Assembly (NCBI GenBank): GCA_032358165.1 | Contig: JAALGY010000001.1 | Location: forward strand, 868,001 to 932,000 | Length of the DNA: 64,000 nucleotides | Source of the DNA: Diplosphaera chodatii | Lineage: Eukaryota > Chlorophyta > Trebouxiophyceae > Prasiolales > Stichococcaceae | Direction: 5' to 3' | Part shown: positions 18,201-29,300 of the stretch, piece by piece | How the letters are laid out: each line of letters begins with the position of its first letter | How positions within the stretch are numbered: the first letter of the stretch is position 1 | Made by a program: the position numbers and the translations under genes | Notes under the pieces: model-generated | What the model was told of the DNA's origin: nothing | The model's input: only the letters and a program-made list of their open reading frames with translations | Database searches by the model: none

Positions 18201-21200
18201 CGCTGGTGCTGCCCAAGCGCTGGGGGCGCGACGCAATGTACGTCGCGCTGCAGGCGGCTCTACAGGCGCTGCAGGTCGGCACTTGCATCATAGTCCTGCT
18301 TGGTTATTAGGTCAGCACCAGTGCATGCAAGCAGGGCTGGGGTACCAGTCCAGGGTCTGCAGGTGTCATGCGTCAGCCATAACCCTGGCTGCCAGCCCGA
18401 GCTGTTGCTAAGCTATGCCCTGAGTAGTCTGGCTAATGTGGCCCGCACAAGTATGTGATGGGATACACGCAGGAGTGCCGGGGCCGGTGGCTGGCCGCAG
18501 ACGCGGTGCGGGCTGCGGTGCGGGGCGCGCTGCCGGGGGGCGCCGACCCGGCGCTCACTGAGTTTGCGCTGCGGGCCGCGGCCTTCCGCACCTGGGCCGG
18601 CGTCGCCGTCTACTCGTGAGCAGCCGCGCATGCGCACAGCCTATGCTCCTAATCCTTCCATGGCGTCCTGTACCTGCTTATTGCTCAGACGATCGAGTGC
18701 AACGGTGCATCGGTTGAAACGAGTGACCATGTATGATCCTCCCACGATCGAGAATCCTTTGAATGATGACTGGGCACTCAGGGAGGTGGACGAGGCCAGC
18801 GGCCGCCGCTTCCTGCTGCTGGTCGACGCTCCCGCTGGGCTGGGCGGCGCAGGTGCCCCGGCAGCTGGAGCCATTGAGGGGCTGCCGCCGCTGCCGCCCA
18901 TCCCCTGCCTCTCGGTCCGTCCCCCGGCTCTGCGTCCCCAGCGCACTACCCGCCTGCACGGGCATGGAGCATTACGCCATCTGAAAGCTGCTTCGGAGAT
19001 CTCCGTGGTCGGACACGCGGTTTGACCGTCATTCATCGCGCTGCAGGTTGAGCCGCGGCGGCCCGGCAGCGGCGGCGGCAAGCGGCGCCCCGGCCCGCAG
19101 TCGGACGCCAGCACAGCAGCACCAGATGCTGTCGCCTCGGGTAGCGGTCCTGATGCAGCAGGGCAGGCAGGCGGCGCCACCGACGCCGCCGCAGACAGCT
19201 TGCCGGACGCCGGCCCGGGCGGCAGCCCCGCCGAGGCGGCCAAGCTGCGGTCAGGGCATGGCAGCGGCTCGTCGCCTGACGGCTCACATGCAGCGGCTCC
19301 TGACACAGGCGCCAGCATTCTCCAGCCACAGGCGACCCAGCACCCGCCCTCGACCCAGGCGCTCAAGGGCGCGCCCAGCGTCAAACCAGGGCCGGTCCAG
19401 CTGCAGCAGGGGCAGCTGCAGCAGCAGGGCAAGCCTGCGGCAGAGGCCACGGTGAAGCACGAGGAGGGCGCAGCGGGTGGCGCACCAGCCGGTGGGGGCG
19501 CCTCGCCGCCGCAACCGCCGCCGACGCCAGCGTCCCCGCAGCCGCTGCCGCGCCGCCAGCTGCGCAGCGCCGCCCCCAACGGCGCCCATCCCAGCAGGCC
19601 TGCAGCGGCCGTGTTGTCGGTCACTGGTGCCCCCGCCACAGGCAATGGCAGGCTGGCGAACGGTGTGCCGGCGGCGCCTGTGCTGCCGACCGCGACGCCT
19701 GCCGCCGGGGCCAAGGCTGCGGATGGCCAAACCCCTGGCACATCGTCAGCCAAGCCAGCGAGGGGTGCCGTGATTCCCGGCAGCAGCCGCAAGGGCAGCG
19801 CCTCGCTGGCTGGAAGCCATGGGCGTCAGCCAGCGGGTGGCGCACGCCATAAAAAGCAGAAGGGCGGCGGGAAGCAGCAACAGCCACATCCGCTGAGCCC
19901 GCCTGCTGGCGCCGCTGCCGCTGCTGGCCGCAAAGCGCCTGCGCCGCACCCATCCCCAAAGCGCAAGCGCGTGGCAGCGCAGGCTGCAGACGCCGCCAAC
20001 CACGCGCTGTTCGCAGGTGTAATTTGTGTGATGTGCATCACCACTCAGGAACATGCTGCAGGTCACGTCGAGCTTCCAAGCAGAGCACCAGGCGTGGGGT
20101 CACTGGCCACCGCGTGCTTGCATGGGGTTGCTGCCCTGAGCTTCCAGCAAGCGGCTCGTGATGCGTCGGCGCAGGCAAGCGGGCCGTTGCCACTGGGAAG
20201 GTGCAGCATGACGGGGCGTTGGGCGGCCCCATCGCCTGGGGCCGCCGAGGTAGCCGCAGCGTCCGCCGCAGCTCCCTGCCGAGGTCAAACGCCTTGCAAG
20301 TCATAGTTGTGCAGCATTGCAACGGGGGATTCCTGGGACTGACGCCATCAGGTGCGAAGCCATACCTGTTCATCGTACTGTTCTGCCGGTGCAGCTCGTC
20401 GCAGCGGGCAGCGCTGCAGCCGGCGACGTTGGCTGGTGTGCCGCCAGCAGCAGGTGCGCGGCCCGTCGGGCTGGCCGACGGCGGGCGTGGTGCCGGCCCT
20501 CCTGCAAGCACCGCCGGCACCGCGGGCGCGCGGCGGCCGTCTGAGGCCACACAGCCGGCAGCGGCCGGTGCGCCTGGGGCCAGCACAGCCACGCCTGACG
20601 GAGTTGGCAGCAAGCAGTCCGCGCACCCCAATGGCGCCGCGCGACTGCTGACCCCCAGCACCTCAGGTCCGCAGCAGTCCAGTGGACTAGGCAGAAGTGT
20701 TCAGTATATGAGAAGCTGCCCGCGCTCATGCAGTGCTCCGGCAGCTCCATGCTCTGGCCACGCATCTGCAGGTGCCGGCTCCAGGCTGCGCTGCGAGGCG
20801 GCGCTGCTGGCGCAGGAGTTTGCCGCCGCGGGGGCGACAGAGAACGGCAGGTGCGGTTCCCTGGTGGCAACGGCAGGTCACACACTGCAGTTGTGCGGCG
20901 CGACATCCGACTGATCCATACTGAGAGCGCAACCGCCCCGGAGACCAGCCTGCTGCAGCACGTGGTGCACATCACAGGAGAAAAACCCTGAGACCTGAGC
21001 CCACAGGCTGCGGCGGCACGTGCCGGTGGACTACAGCGAGAGCCGCAAGCGGATGTCGCTCACGCCCGACGGCGCGCCGGTGCCGAAGCGGCCCCGCAGC
21101 GCCCGCACCAGCGAGGTGCGCCCGCGGCGTGCAGGCCACAAAGCGCTGGGCTGCGTGCATGTGCGCCGGCCACTCTGCAGGATCTAGAGCTAGGCGATCT

Positions 21201-23870
21201 TGCAACAAAACCAGTGCGTCAAGCTGCTGTGCTCGCTTTGAGCTGTGACTGCTCTGCCCAAGATGGCTTACGAGCAGGCAGCTTGCTGCGTGTTGATGCT
21301 GTACCATCCCACTGATTGATGTCTCTTCACGCTGCGATGACACAGCCAATGAAACAGCAGGGTCTTGCATGGAGTGCAGGGCGGCTTCCACGGTGCCACA
21401 GCGCCGCCCAAGAAGCCCTGGCAGCTGCTGGTGCCGGGCGGGCCCTGGCCGCCGCCCACCCCGCAGCAACCGCAGCCGCCCGCCGTGCAGCGGGACCAGC
21501 CGGCGTCGGGGCCGCCGCCGCCGCCGCCGCTGCCGCAGCAGCCGGTGCTGCCGCCTCAGTTGCAGCCGGATGCTCCGGCGCCGCAGGCAGCTGTGGCCGT
21601 GCAACCTGCGGCGGCGGCGGCACCCACTGTCCGGGACCAGGTGCGGCCGCCAGCTGGCTCCTGGGAGAGACACCAGTAGAGAAGTGGCTGTTGACGCTGA
21701 TTGCTAATAGTATTGTGCAGTTGGTGGCGGCGCTATGCTGCTGCTGCTGATGTCTTTGCATCTCAGACACATCACCTGTAGTGCAGCCATGATGGGCCCA
21801 GCCGCTGTGCAGTCATCCACCATACACCATCGTTCAGTCCACAGTAAGTTGCCAATGCCGCTGCATCAAGCAGCCGCTGCTCAGCTGCCTGTCGGTGCGC
21901 AGGTGCTGTGCGACCTGGTGTGCGTGTACGATGCGCTGGTGCGCAGCGCTGTGGCGCCCCCCGGCCTGCCGCCCACCATCCGCGCCACCCCGGCCGACGC
22001 CCCCGCCGCCTTTGCAGACGCAGTGCAGGTGAACGTGTGCGCCTAATTTTAGTCGGGCTGTTCATCAGCTGCTCGTTCGCAGGCTCTCACAGCTGTCAGC
22101 TCGTTCGCAGACTCTTACAACTGTCAGCACCAGTCCGAGGACGTGTGATTGAGGCCGCAACCCTGAGTGAGCTTCTGCTCTGTGCTCCGCAGGTGCTGCG
22201 GGACACCAAGCACTTCCTGAAGGACTATGGCGGCGACAGCGCAGGCGCGCATGTTGCTGCCTGCAATGCACACCCTTTCGATTTACATGCCAACTGCGAG
22301 GTCATTGCCTGCCGCTTGGGGATGTGGACCCGCTGACAGGAAATGCATGTGCTGGGCTTGCAGTGGCGGCGGGCGGCAGGGTGCGGCTGCCGGTGGCGGT
22401 GGCGATGGCGCCCGCGCCGCCCGCCGGCCAGGGCGCCCGCTCCAACGGCCGCATCGGCGTCCGGGTGAGCTCGCCGTGTGCCCGTGTGCAGCGACTTGGG
22501 CCCGCGTCCTGCTGTGCATTACATATGTCGTGAGCCCATGCCGGATGTAGAAGCAGTTCCCCATCAATCTGCAGCAGCACAGCGGCACTGGCTGAGATGG
22601 AAATTGTGGCCGGCGCCGAACCGCAGGCGCGGAGGGTGGCGCCGCCGCCGCCGGAGCTGCTGCAGGTGGCGGCGGGGGCCAAGGCGCCCGGCGTCAGGGC
22701 CGCCGCGCAGGCCGCCCTCCGCGACACCTACCGCATGTTCCGCGACTTCAAGGTGCCCCTGCCGCCGGGCCCAGGCTCGTGGCTGTGTGTTCACGCCTCG
22801 GGCTGGTGATGGCATGCGCAGGCCGTGTGGCGCTGTGGCCAAGCTGGCCATGCGCGAGTTGTCCTATAAGTGTGTTGTGTTCGACCGTAAGTTCAAGTCA
22901 AGCTCAAGTTCAAGTTCAGAGTGAAGCTCAAGTTCAAGTCCTAGTTTCAGTTCGACATCAACCCCCAAACAGGTGGAGTCTGTGGAGGGGCTGGAGGCGT
23001 CAGAGGCGCGGCCCAGCGCGGCCGAGCTGGTGGCGGGGCCGCCGCTGGTCGCGCACGGCAGCGGCTGGGACGCGAGCGGCGCCTGGCGCCACGCGGGTGG
23101 GCTGCCCCTGCAGCTGTTGCTGTGCGCGGCCTGCCCATGATTGCCAGGGATAGCGCCGTTGCCACAGTGCTGGCGTCTACCCGTGTCTGTCAGCATGCAG
23201 TCGTGTGCAGCCGACAGCTGCAGTGCTTCCAGCAACCAGCAGGATCTGAGGTGACCTCCGAAAGACTGGCAGTGGCGAGTGGCTGGCCGCTAAGGATGCG
23301 ACGATGTTGCATGTGACCTCCCCCAAACCTTTCAGATAGCACTTTCAACGTTGACATTGAGGTTGGCACTGGTGCGCTCCAGGGGGCGCGGAGGACTGGC
23401 TGGTGCCTGCGGTGTCTCTAGCGCCTGCCAGGCAGCACTTTTGATGTTGACGTTGATACTGATGTCGACAATATTGATGCTGGTGTGATGCAGGGGGCGC
23501 GGAGGACTGGCTGGTGCCTGCGATGTCTCTAGTGCCTGCCAGGTCGCACGCTTGATGTTGATGTTGGCACTGGTGTTGACGGTGTTGGTGCTGGTGTGAT
23601 GCAGGGGGCGCGGAGGACTGGCTGGTGGCGTGCGCCTGCGGGGTGCGCGACGACGACGGGGAGCGCATGGCGGCATGCGACGCCTGCGCCGCCTGGGCGC
23701 ATACCCGGTGCGCGGGCGCGGCCGACGGCGCCCCCGTGCCCCCGCTCTTCCTGTGCGCCGCCTGCCACAGGGCCGGCGCCCCGTCGGGGGGGCCCGCCGC
23801 CGCCGCCGCCGCCGCTGCTCCCCTGCCCGAGGGGCCACCGGCGACTATCGCATCAGACACTGCACTGTGA
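15227..23870 (+). CDS. PHD-finger protein of the MALE STERILITY1/MMD1 family
   Basis: Plant relatives (MS1, MMD1/DUET, At1g33420-type) are nuclear chromatin/transcription regulators needed for meiosis or tapetum; the algal role is unknown. Start at ATG 15227 (MQTPMICKPHND). Firm exons: 15227-15494, 15616-15989, 16171-16276, about 16439-16551, about 16836-16965, about 17122-17209. They give in family order: PYTGPFRVNVQTFL; CDQCRIIG then GWQHHPVSNMRYHFVVPA; LLHGVLHLNGFGHLLRVNG; VTGRQLMDLWDALCTLL; WYGRWGYGFGRAGFGIKP. Later exons hold KRWGRDAMYVAL, a RWLAADAVRAAV helix region, long Ala/Pro/Gln linkers with KRKR and PKRPR nuclear signals, DTKHFLKDYGGD and ALRDTYRMF. The last exon (about 23.6-23.87 kb) is the PHD finger CACGVRDDDGERMAACDACA..HTRC..FLCAAC. 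It is unusually long for the family because of its linkers, and some middle exons are not resolved. Confidence 0.88.
22068..22130. repeat. Imperfect tandem duplication of about 31 bp in an intron of the PHD gene
   Basis: Two adjacent copies share GCTCGTTCGCAG followed by CTC/CTT-ACA-CTGTCAGC. They lie between the exon ending FADAVQ and the exon carrying DTKHFLKDY, so they appear intronic. Confidence 0.6.
22886..22960. repeat. Short TCAAGT-like microsatellite beside an exon of the PHD gene
   Basis: The motif TCAAGT/TCAAGC recurs about eight times with interruptions. It lies in the intron just before the exon starting VESVEGLE. Confidence 0.6.
23337..23627 (+). repeat. 111-bp tandem repeat that duplicates a 3' splice site and exon start
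   Basis: The block AGGGGGCGCGGAGGACTGGC occurs at 23381, 23492 and 23603, exactly 111 bases apart. Copy 3 is the functional acceptor plus the first codons (GGAEDWLV) of the PHD exon. Copies 1 and 2 lie upstream in the intron and run into in-frame TGA codons after about 20 codons. A partial repeat end precedes copy 1 (from about 23337). Confidence 0.9.
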
Positions 23871-24560
23871 TGACCCTCGCGACTCCAGCTTTGAGTTTTC
23901 AACTCGCCAGCTACGTACCAGTTGCCGGTTGTCTCTTAACTGGCCCACAGTTTGATGAGCAGCCCAGTGAGAGCACTCTAGATGCAGCATCAATTGGGTA
24001 CTGCAGCAGGCGTTGATAGTGTGAAGGATGATTTGGGTGCAGCACTGGCTGCAATTGCTCAGGGCTGCGGATTACAGCTGCTTCCGGCTGTTGTTGCTTC
24101 CCCTGCCTGTTGCTGCAGACATGTATTTGCAGGCGGCAAGACTGTAGCTCAGCATCACGACTTGCTGTGCTCTCATTCAATGCACATGACGTCAAACAAA
24201 AGTCGAGGTCGTGTAGGGGCCAGTGTCTAACGCCCTCGTGTGCGCCCAACCCGGTGACAGTTTCAGCTCGCCCACTGGCAGTTGACAGCACATGGTGCAG
24301 TGCCAAAACACCTGTGGCTGACCAGCCGCCGATGTGACGCCAGGCTGTACTGCGCCGGCATGCCGTCTTGCTGCACGCTTGCTACGAATGCCAGTGGTGT
24401 CTCAGCACAGTAGTACAGCTTCGGGCACTGGTGCTGCGGCGGTTAGCACAAAAGGCTCGACCGATCAGTGCTGCGGGCGGTGATCGGCTGCTGTAGTGCC
24501 CTGTGTGCTGACCATGCACGGATGCGGATATCTGCCATTCGCGGCTGCGCGCATGTTGCC
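23871..24560. other. Region between the PHD gene and the minus-strand uncharacterised gene
   Basis: The two genes converge here, so both 3' ends should lie in this stretch. TTACA at 24072-24076 reads TGTAA on the minus strand and could be the poly(A) signal of the minus-strand gene. A terminal exon of that gene may extend to about 24382 but could not be placed. Confidence 0.35.
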
Positions 24561-26103
24561 TCAACGCTCGGCATGCATTCGGCGGGCGGGGACGGCTTCG
24601 AGGTGCTGGTGCGGCGAGCAAGTGCCATCGCCCTGCTGCGCTTGCACTCCGAAGGTGACAACACATGTGCTGCAGTGCGTGCAGCCTCGTGCAAACGTCG
24701 CGCGAGTGATGCAATCGCAGAGCTCTGGGGTGCTGGCATTGGGCTGTACTACGAGTGGCCCTCCTGTGTCGCTGATCGCCGTCCCAGGGGCGACAGCTGG
24801 GCCGTCCGACTGGGCAAGCTGGGACGACGGACAGATGTCGTCCCAGCTTGCCTCTTCCAGTACTGCAGTTGCAATCGCATCGCCCTGCAAGAGATTTTCT
24901 TCGTAGGTAGTCTTCAGTATGGAGTGCCAACGCTCGTCGATATCTGGGCAGGGCAGCTCCGGGAACAAACCGGCTTAGTAAAGAGGACGACGAGGCCACC
25001 ACAAGAGAGCAGGTGTGGTGCGAACCATGGCATCGCTCGCGATGTAGCATACAGCTTTGACCGTCATGTTACATCACAGAGCGTCTGATAGACTGTAGCA
25101 GCCTGCAACAAGGCGAGAGCATCCTGGGCATTATCACGCCTGGTGACGACAGGGGCAACGCTCCGTGAAGGGATAGTACGGCGTCCTAGATTTCCGTCGT
25201 GCAGCCAGGGTTGTCCAACACTCCTGGCCGCTGCGCTGCCGTGACGCTGCTCGGTGGGAAGACGAGCGGTGCACGGCAAGACTTTTGGCGCGAAAGATGC
25301 CCTAAACCCGCGGATTACATCACAGCCGTTGTTGGCTAAGATGTTGGTGGGACCCGTCGACCGCAGCTCAAATGGCTGACCTACGGTGCCATCGTGGCTG
25401 GTTGAGGACCTGCCATACGTCGAAGACGTTTGCGTTGCATCAATACTCTGCATCTGGCGGTTTTGGCTGCGGGAGCTGCTGCGTTGCAAGTCTGCTATGC
25501 AGTGGTGCGTCGATCCTGCTCACGGACAACGCCGGTATGCTGTAAACGGCTCACAGGTACTCCTCGTTGTATCCCTAGTTCTTCCCGCTGCTGTGACCCG
25601 CAAGCGCGACTGCACACGTGCATGTCAGCAAGCGGCACTACGACCTGCCCAGGGCCGCCTCGTCGGCGGCACTGCCTTGCGTGGTTTATGCACGGTGCCC
25701 TAGACGCTGCAATAACCATGTAGCACGGTTGCGCCGGTCTAGAGACATCGGAACCCAGCTGCACTTCCCGATTTGCGACAACTTCTCCACACTGGGCTAG
25801 GTCCCGCCAGGGCCCTGCACCCTTGCGCATTGGCGCACACCGCAGCCTTGCTGCAGTCTCTGGTGTGTGAGGATCTTTGGGGCTGCTGAAGGGGGGGTTG
25901 TATTCTGCAGCCGCAGCGGTGCCGCGGGTGCCGTCATAGCTGCCGTTGCAGGACGCGCGGCTGAAGTTGGCCCTCGGCATCGTGCCATGGAGAGGCTTCA
26001 ATCTGAATGATGCCACTGACTGATTGCAAGTGATCGACGGGCTGCAAAGCCCGTCAGCGACTGCACCGAGTGCGCGCTCTGATGTTCCGGTATTCGCCAG
26101 CAT
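24561..26103 (-). CDS. Uncharacterised multi-exon protein
   Basis: No family recognised. Three long minus-strand frames line up. 26103-about 25530 starts MLANTGTSERALG, contains FSRASCNGSYDGTRG, and reaches a candidate GTGAGC donor near 25535. 25489-25064 contains RSSSRSQNRQMQS and FELRSTGPTNILANN. 24968-24561 contains ELPCPDIDERWHS, TTYEENLLQGDAI, EEASWDD and a Cys-containing end, CDCITRATFARGCTHCSTC. These frames have mixed acidic/aromatic composition, unlike the Arg/Ala-rich shadow frames opposite, and the third exon has GC-ending codons. I could not bring the first two exons into phase, so the model is provisional and an exon may be missing. The proposed start lies about 200 bases from the divergent plus-strand gene. 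Confidence 0.42.
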
Positions 26104-26315
26104 TGAAACAAGGCGTCAGCAAGCCTTTCCAGGCACGCCGGGCCCTTGCGCTGCCTCCTGGGCGTATATACGGGTGTGTTGGATCATGTGTGGCCACGGG
26201 GCGGGGTGCAGTGCCCAGCAGCATCGTCCAGCAATGCCGTGCCTTCGACCCTGATGATGCACAGGCGAGCGAGCGAGCGGCCGAAGCAGCACCTGCAGGC
26301 TCGGGGGTGCAACCG

Positions 26316-29300
26316 ATGCGCACTACTGTATATCTAGCACAACTCAGGCGTCTGACGTACCAGTTTGAGCTGCTGCAGGCTGCACGCCAGCTGAGCAGCG
26401 GGCCCAGGCAGCGCCTCGGCAGCGCAGCAGCACCACACCAGCCGTGACACCGCAGCAGGCGCAGCAGCAGTGGCGGCGGCAGCAGCATCTGGAGCAGCTC
26501 CCTTCGTGGGCGGGGATGGCCGAGGAGGCCGGGCGGGCTGCGGCCGCTGCACAGATGGCGGCGCTGAAGGGCGTTCCGCCGAAAGGCATCCCACTGCTGG
26601 GCGGCCCCGCGGGGAAGCAGCCCCTCAAGGCGGCATCGTCGCCGCCGAACCCGTTCCGGGTGACCGCCGCCGCGGACCTGCCCAACCCCTTCCACGCGGC
26701 AGCGGCAGCCGGCGGCTGCCGCCGCGCCAGCGCCCCCGCCCAGGCCCAGGCCGCGCACAGGCCCGGGGATGCCGCCAGGGCCCCCCTGCACCACATGCCC
26801 CCGGGCAGCGCCACGCCGTCGCAGCAGCTGTCGGCGCTGACCGCCATCGGCTCGCTGGCGCTGTCGGACGCCGGGCGCCCCACAGATGCCGCACCGCCGC
26901 CGCCGCCGCACCCGGCCACGGCGGACAGCGGCAATGGCCTGCTGGCCAAGCTGCAGGTGCAACGCCGTCGGTTGCAAGCATCTCGAACGGTCTCCACAAG
27001 CTGAATGTCACCAACATTTGCTCGCGCACCTGAAAATCGTTTGGATGCTGAACTGCCCATTCCGGACCTGCAATGCGCCACAGACTTGACAAAGTGCGTG
27101 TTGGTATGTCGAGGATGGTAGTTAAATTCGGCATGTCACTATGCAGGCGCGGCTCTCGGCGGTGCAGGTTGCTCGCAGCCAGGAAAGCTCCCAGCCGGGG
27201 TCGCCCGGCCACCAGGTAGCACGGCAGCCAGGGCAGCAGGAGGGGCAGCATGACGGCAGCGGGCCGCCAGCGGATGCTGCGGCGCCGCCGCTGCCTGCGG
27301 AGCTCACAGCAGCCATTCGCGCCGCCGCAGCCACACGTGCACAGGTGCATGCCAGGAAGTGGTAACCAGACCCAGTTCACACACCAGAAAAGACACACTT
27401 CGGGTCTGTTAGAAAGCCTTCGAGTTGTGCTGCGGTCTTAGAGAGTTGTCGACTGCCCCTTTGTCCGCAGGACCGCCTGTTTGGCGTGCCAATCACAGCG
27501 CTGCCTCAGGCACAGACAGCCTCAGCAGAGGCCATGGACGCAGCCGCATCAGAGGGCGCCGCACCTCCCGCTGAGGGGGATGCGACCACCACCAGCGAGG
27601 AGGGAGATGACAAAACGGTGAGTATTCGCCATAGCACCATCCAAAACGCTGCTGCAGCAGATCCACCCACACAGCAGTGTCTGCAGCTCGCCACAGCAGG
27701 GGCGCAACAAGCTTTCCATGTGCCATGCTGCCATGATTGCAGCATCTGCAGCTGCTGCAGGGCGCTTCACTGACAGGGCACCTCGTGCCTGAGCAGGTGT
27801 TCCTGCAGCCGCCGCCGGTGCAGCGGGAGGGCAGCTGCCTGCGGGTGCACAGCGGCAGCTTCTGCCTGCCGGCCAAGACGCTGCGGCGCGTCACGCCCCC
27901 CGACCTCGCCCGCGTCCTCGCAGCCGCCCGGAGCGACAGCCTGGTGCGCCGCTCCTCATCATACCTGGCTTTCAGACTCGCTGTGAGCTTTCGACGGCTG
28001 CCACATGAGTCCTACAGCTGCTGGTGGTAGCAAACCTGATGCACATACACATGCAGAGCAGCGCAGCGTAGAGACCACCTGTGCCGGAGTCAGGAGTCAG
28101 TCAGTCCAGCACTTGCACCATTTATGTCTCTGCTGGTGGCGGTATGGGCGCTTGTCTGAAGGGTCGTGCTGTCGCTGCTTCAGGGCACGCCCAGCCGTGT
28201 GGAGTCTGGCAGGCTGGACGACCTGCACACTCTGTCGGAGCGGCCGCAGCCGAGCCGCCTCGACGCGGGGCCGCTGTCGCCGGGGCGGTCGGGCTCAGGC
28301 GGGCGGCGCGAGCCGCCGCTGCTGGGGCTGTCCCGGGTGGAGTCGGGGCGGCCGGGGGCCACCGTGCGGGGCGCCCCCGCGGGGCGGGCGGGCCCAGCGC
28401 AGCTGGAGGCGACCCAACTGGCAGTTGCAGAACGGCAGAAGCTGTCGCCCACAGCTGCGCAGGCGGCTGCAGCTCGGGCGGCGGCGGTGGTTGTGGCGGA
28501 GCACCGGCGCCAGCTGGCGGCGGGGCTCATTGGGCCGCAGCGCCACGCCACGCCCACCCTGGACGAGCGCGAGGCGACCGCCGGCCTGGCGCAGCTGGTG
28601 AGAGGGCACACCGCTGTGTATCCCCCAGAAACATACCCAGATGTATGTTCACGGTCCCTTTCGAGCGTCAGGCCATGGCAGAGGTTGGCATGAGCTACTA
28701 CGGCCATGGTCACAGCGCAGGCATCTTGGGGTTTGGCAGCAGCTCAGTCCCTGCACGGCGCGGGGCAGTGGGCGTACCCACATGAGGGGTTTCAGCTGTC
28801 GTTGTCACGCGTATGCCTTCACATGCTGCAGGGTGGCGGCGGCAGGGGCGGGCGGGCGGGGCCGCGTCCCAGCTGGGGCTCCGACACCAGCGCCTTCCAC
28901 AGCGTGGCCCCCACCCTGGACCCCCACCGCCTCGGCCGCCCCGCCAACGCCGAGCACGTCAACAGGGTGCGCAGTCCGCCATCGGAGCTTGGCAGCACAA
29001 CGACCAGTGCCACTGTTTTTATGCACCCTGGAAACACCATGCCCTGCTTGAATCAGCATCTCGGGCATCTGCTGCACCACCCGGTGGACTAGCCTCACGC
29101 CGCCATGTGCCTGGTGCAGCCGCTGACAGCGGTCGCACCGCCGCCACAGCAGGCCACGGTGGCGGTGGCAGCTGAGGACAGGGAACGGGGGGTGCCCATG
29201 GCGGTGTCGCCCCCCAGCGAGCCCAGCAGCAGCAACCGCAGCACCTCCCTGGGTGATCTCACCTAATCTCCTTCGGTCGTACGAGTTTGAGTACTGATCT

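Noticed and set aside
18641..19792. 383-codon minus-strand open frame opposite the PHD gene
   Set aside because: It is a GC-rich shadow of Ala/Pro/Gln-rich coding sequence on the plus strand, with no domain and no splice signals in its own frame.
23332..23902. His/Gln-rich minus-strand frames that look like a repeat protein
   Set aside because: They are antisense readings of the 111-bp intron repeat and the PHD exon.
24382..25050. 222-codon minus-strand open frame
   Set aside because: Arg/His/Ser-rich shadow overlapping the more protein-like frame at 24968-24561, which has the better codon bias.
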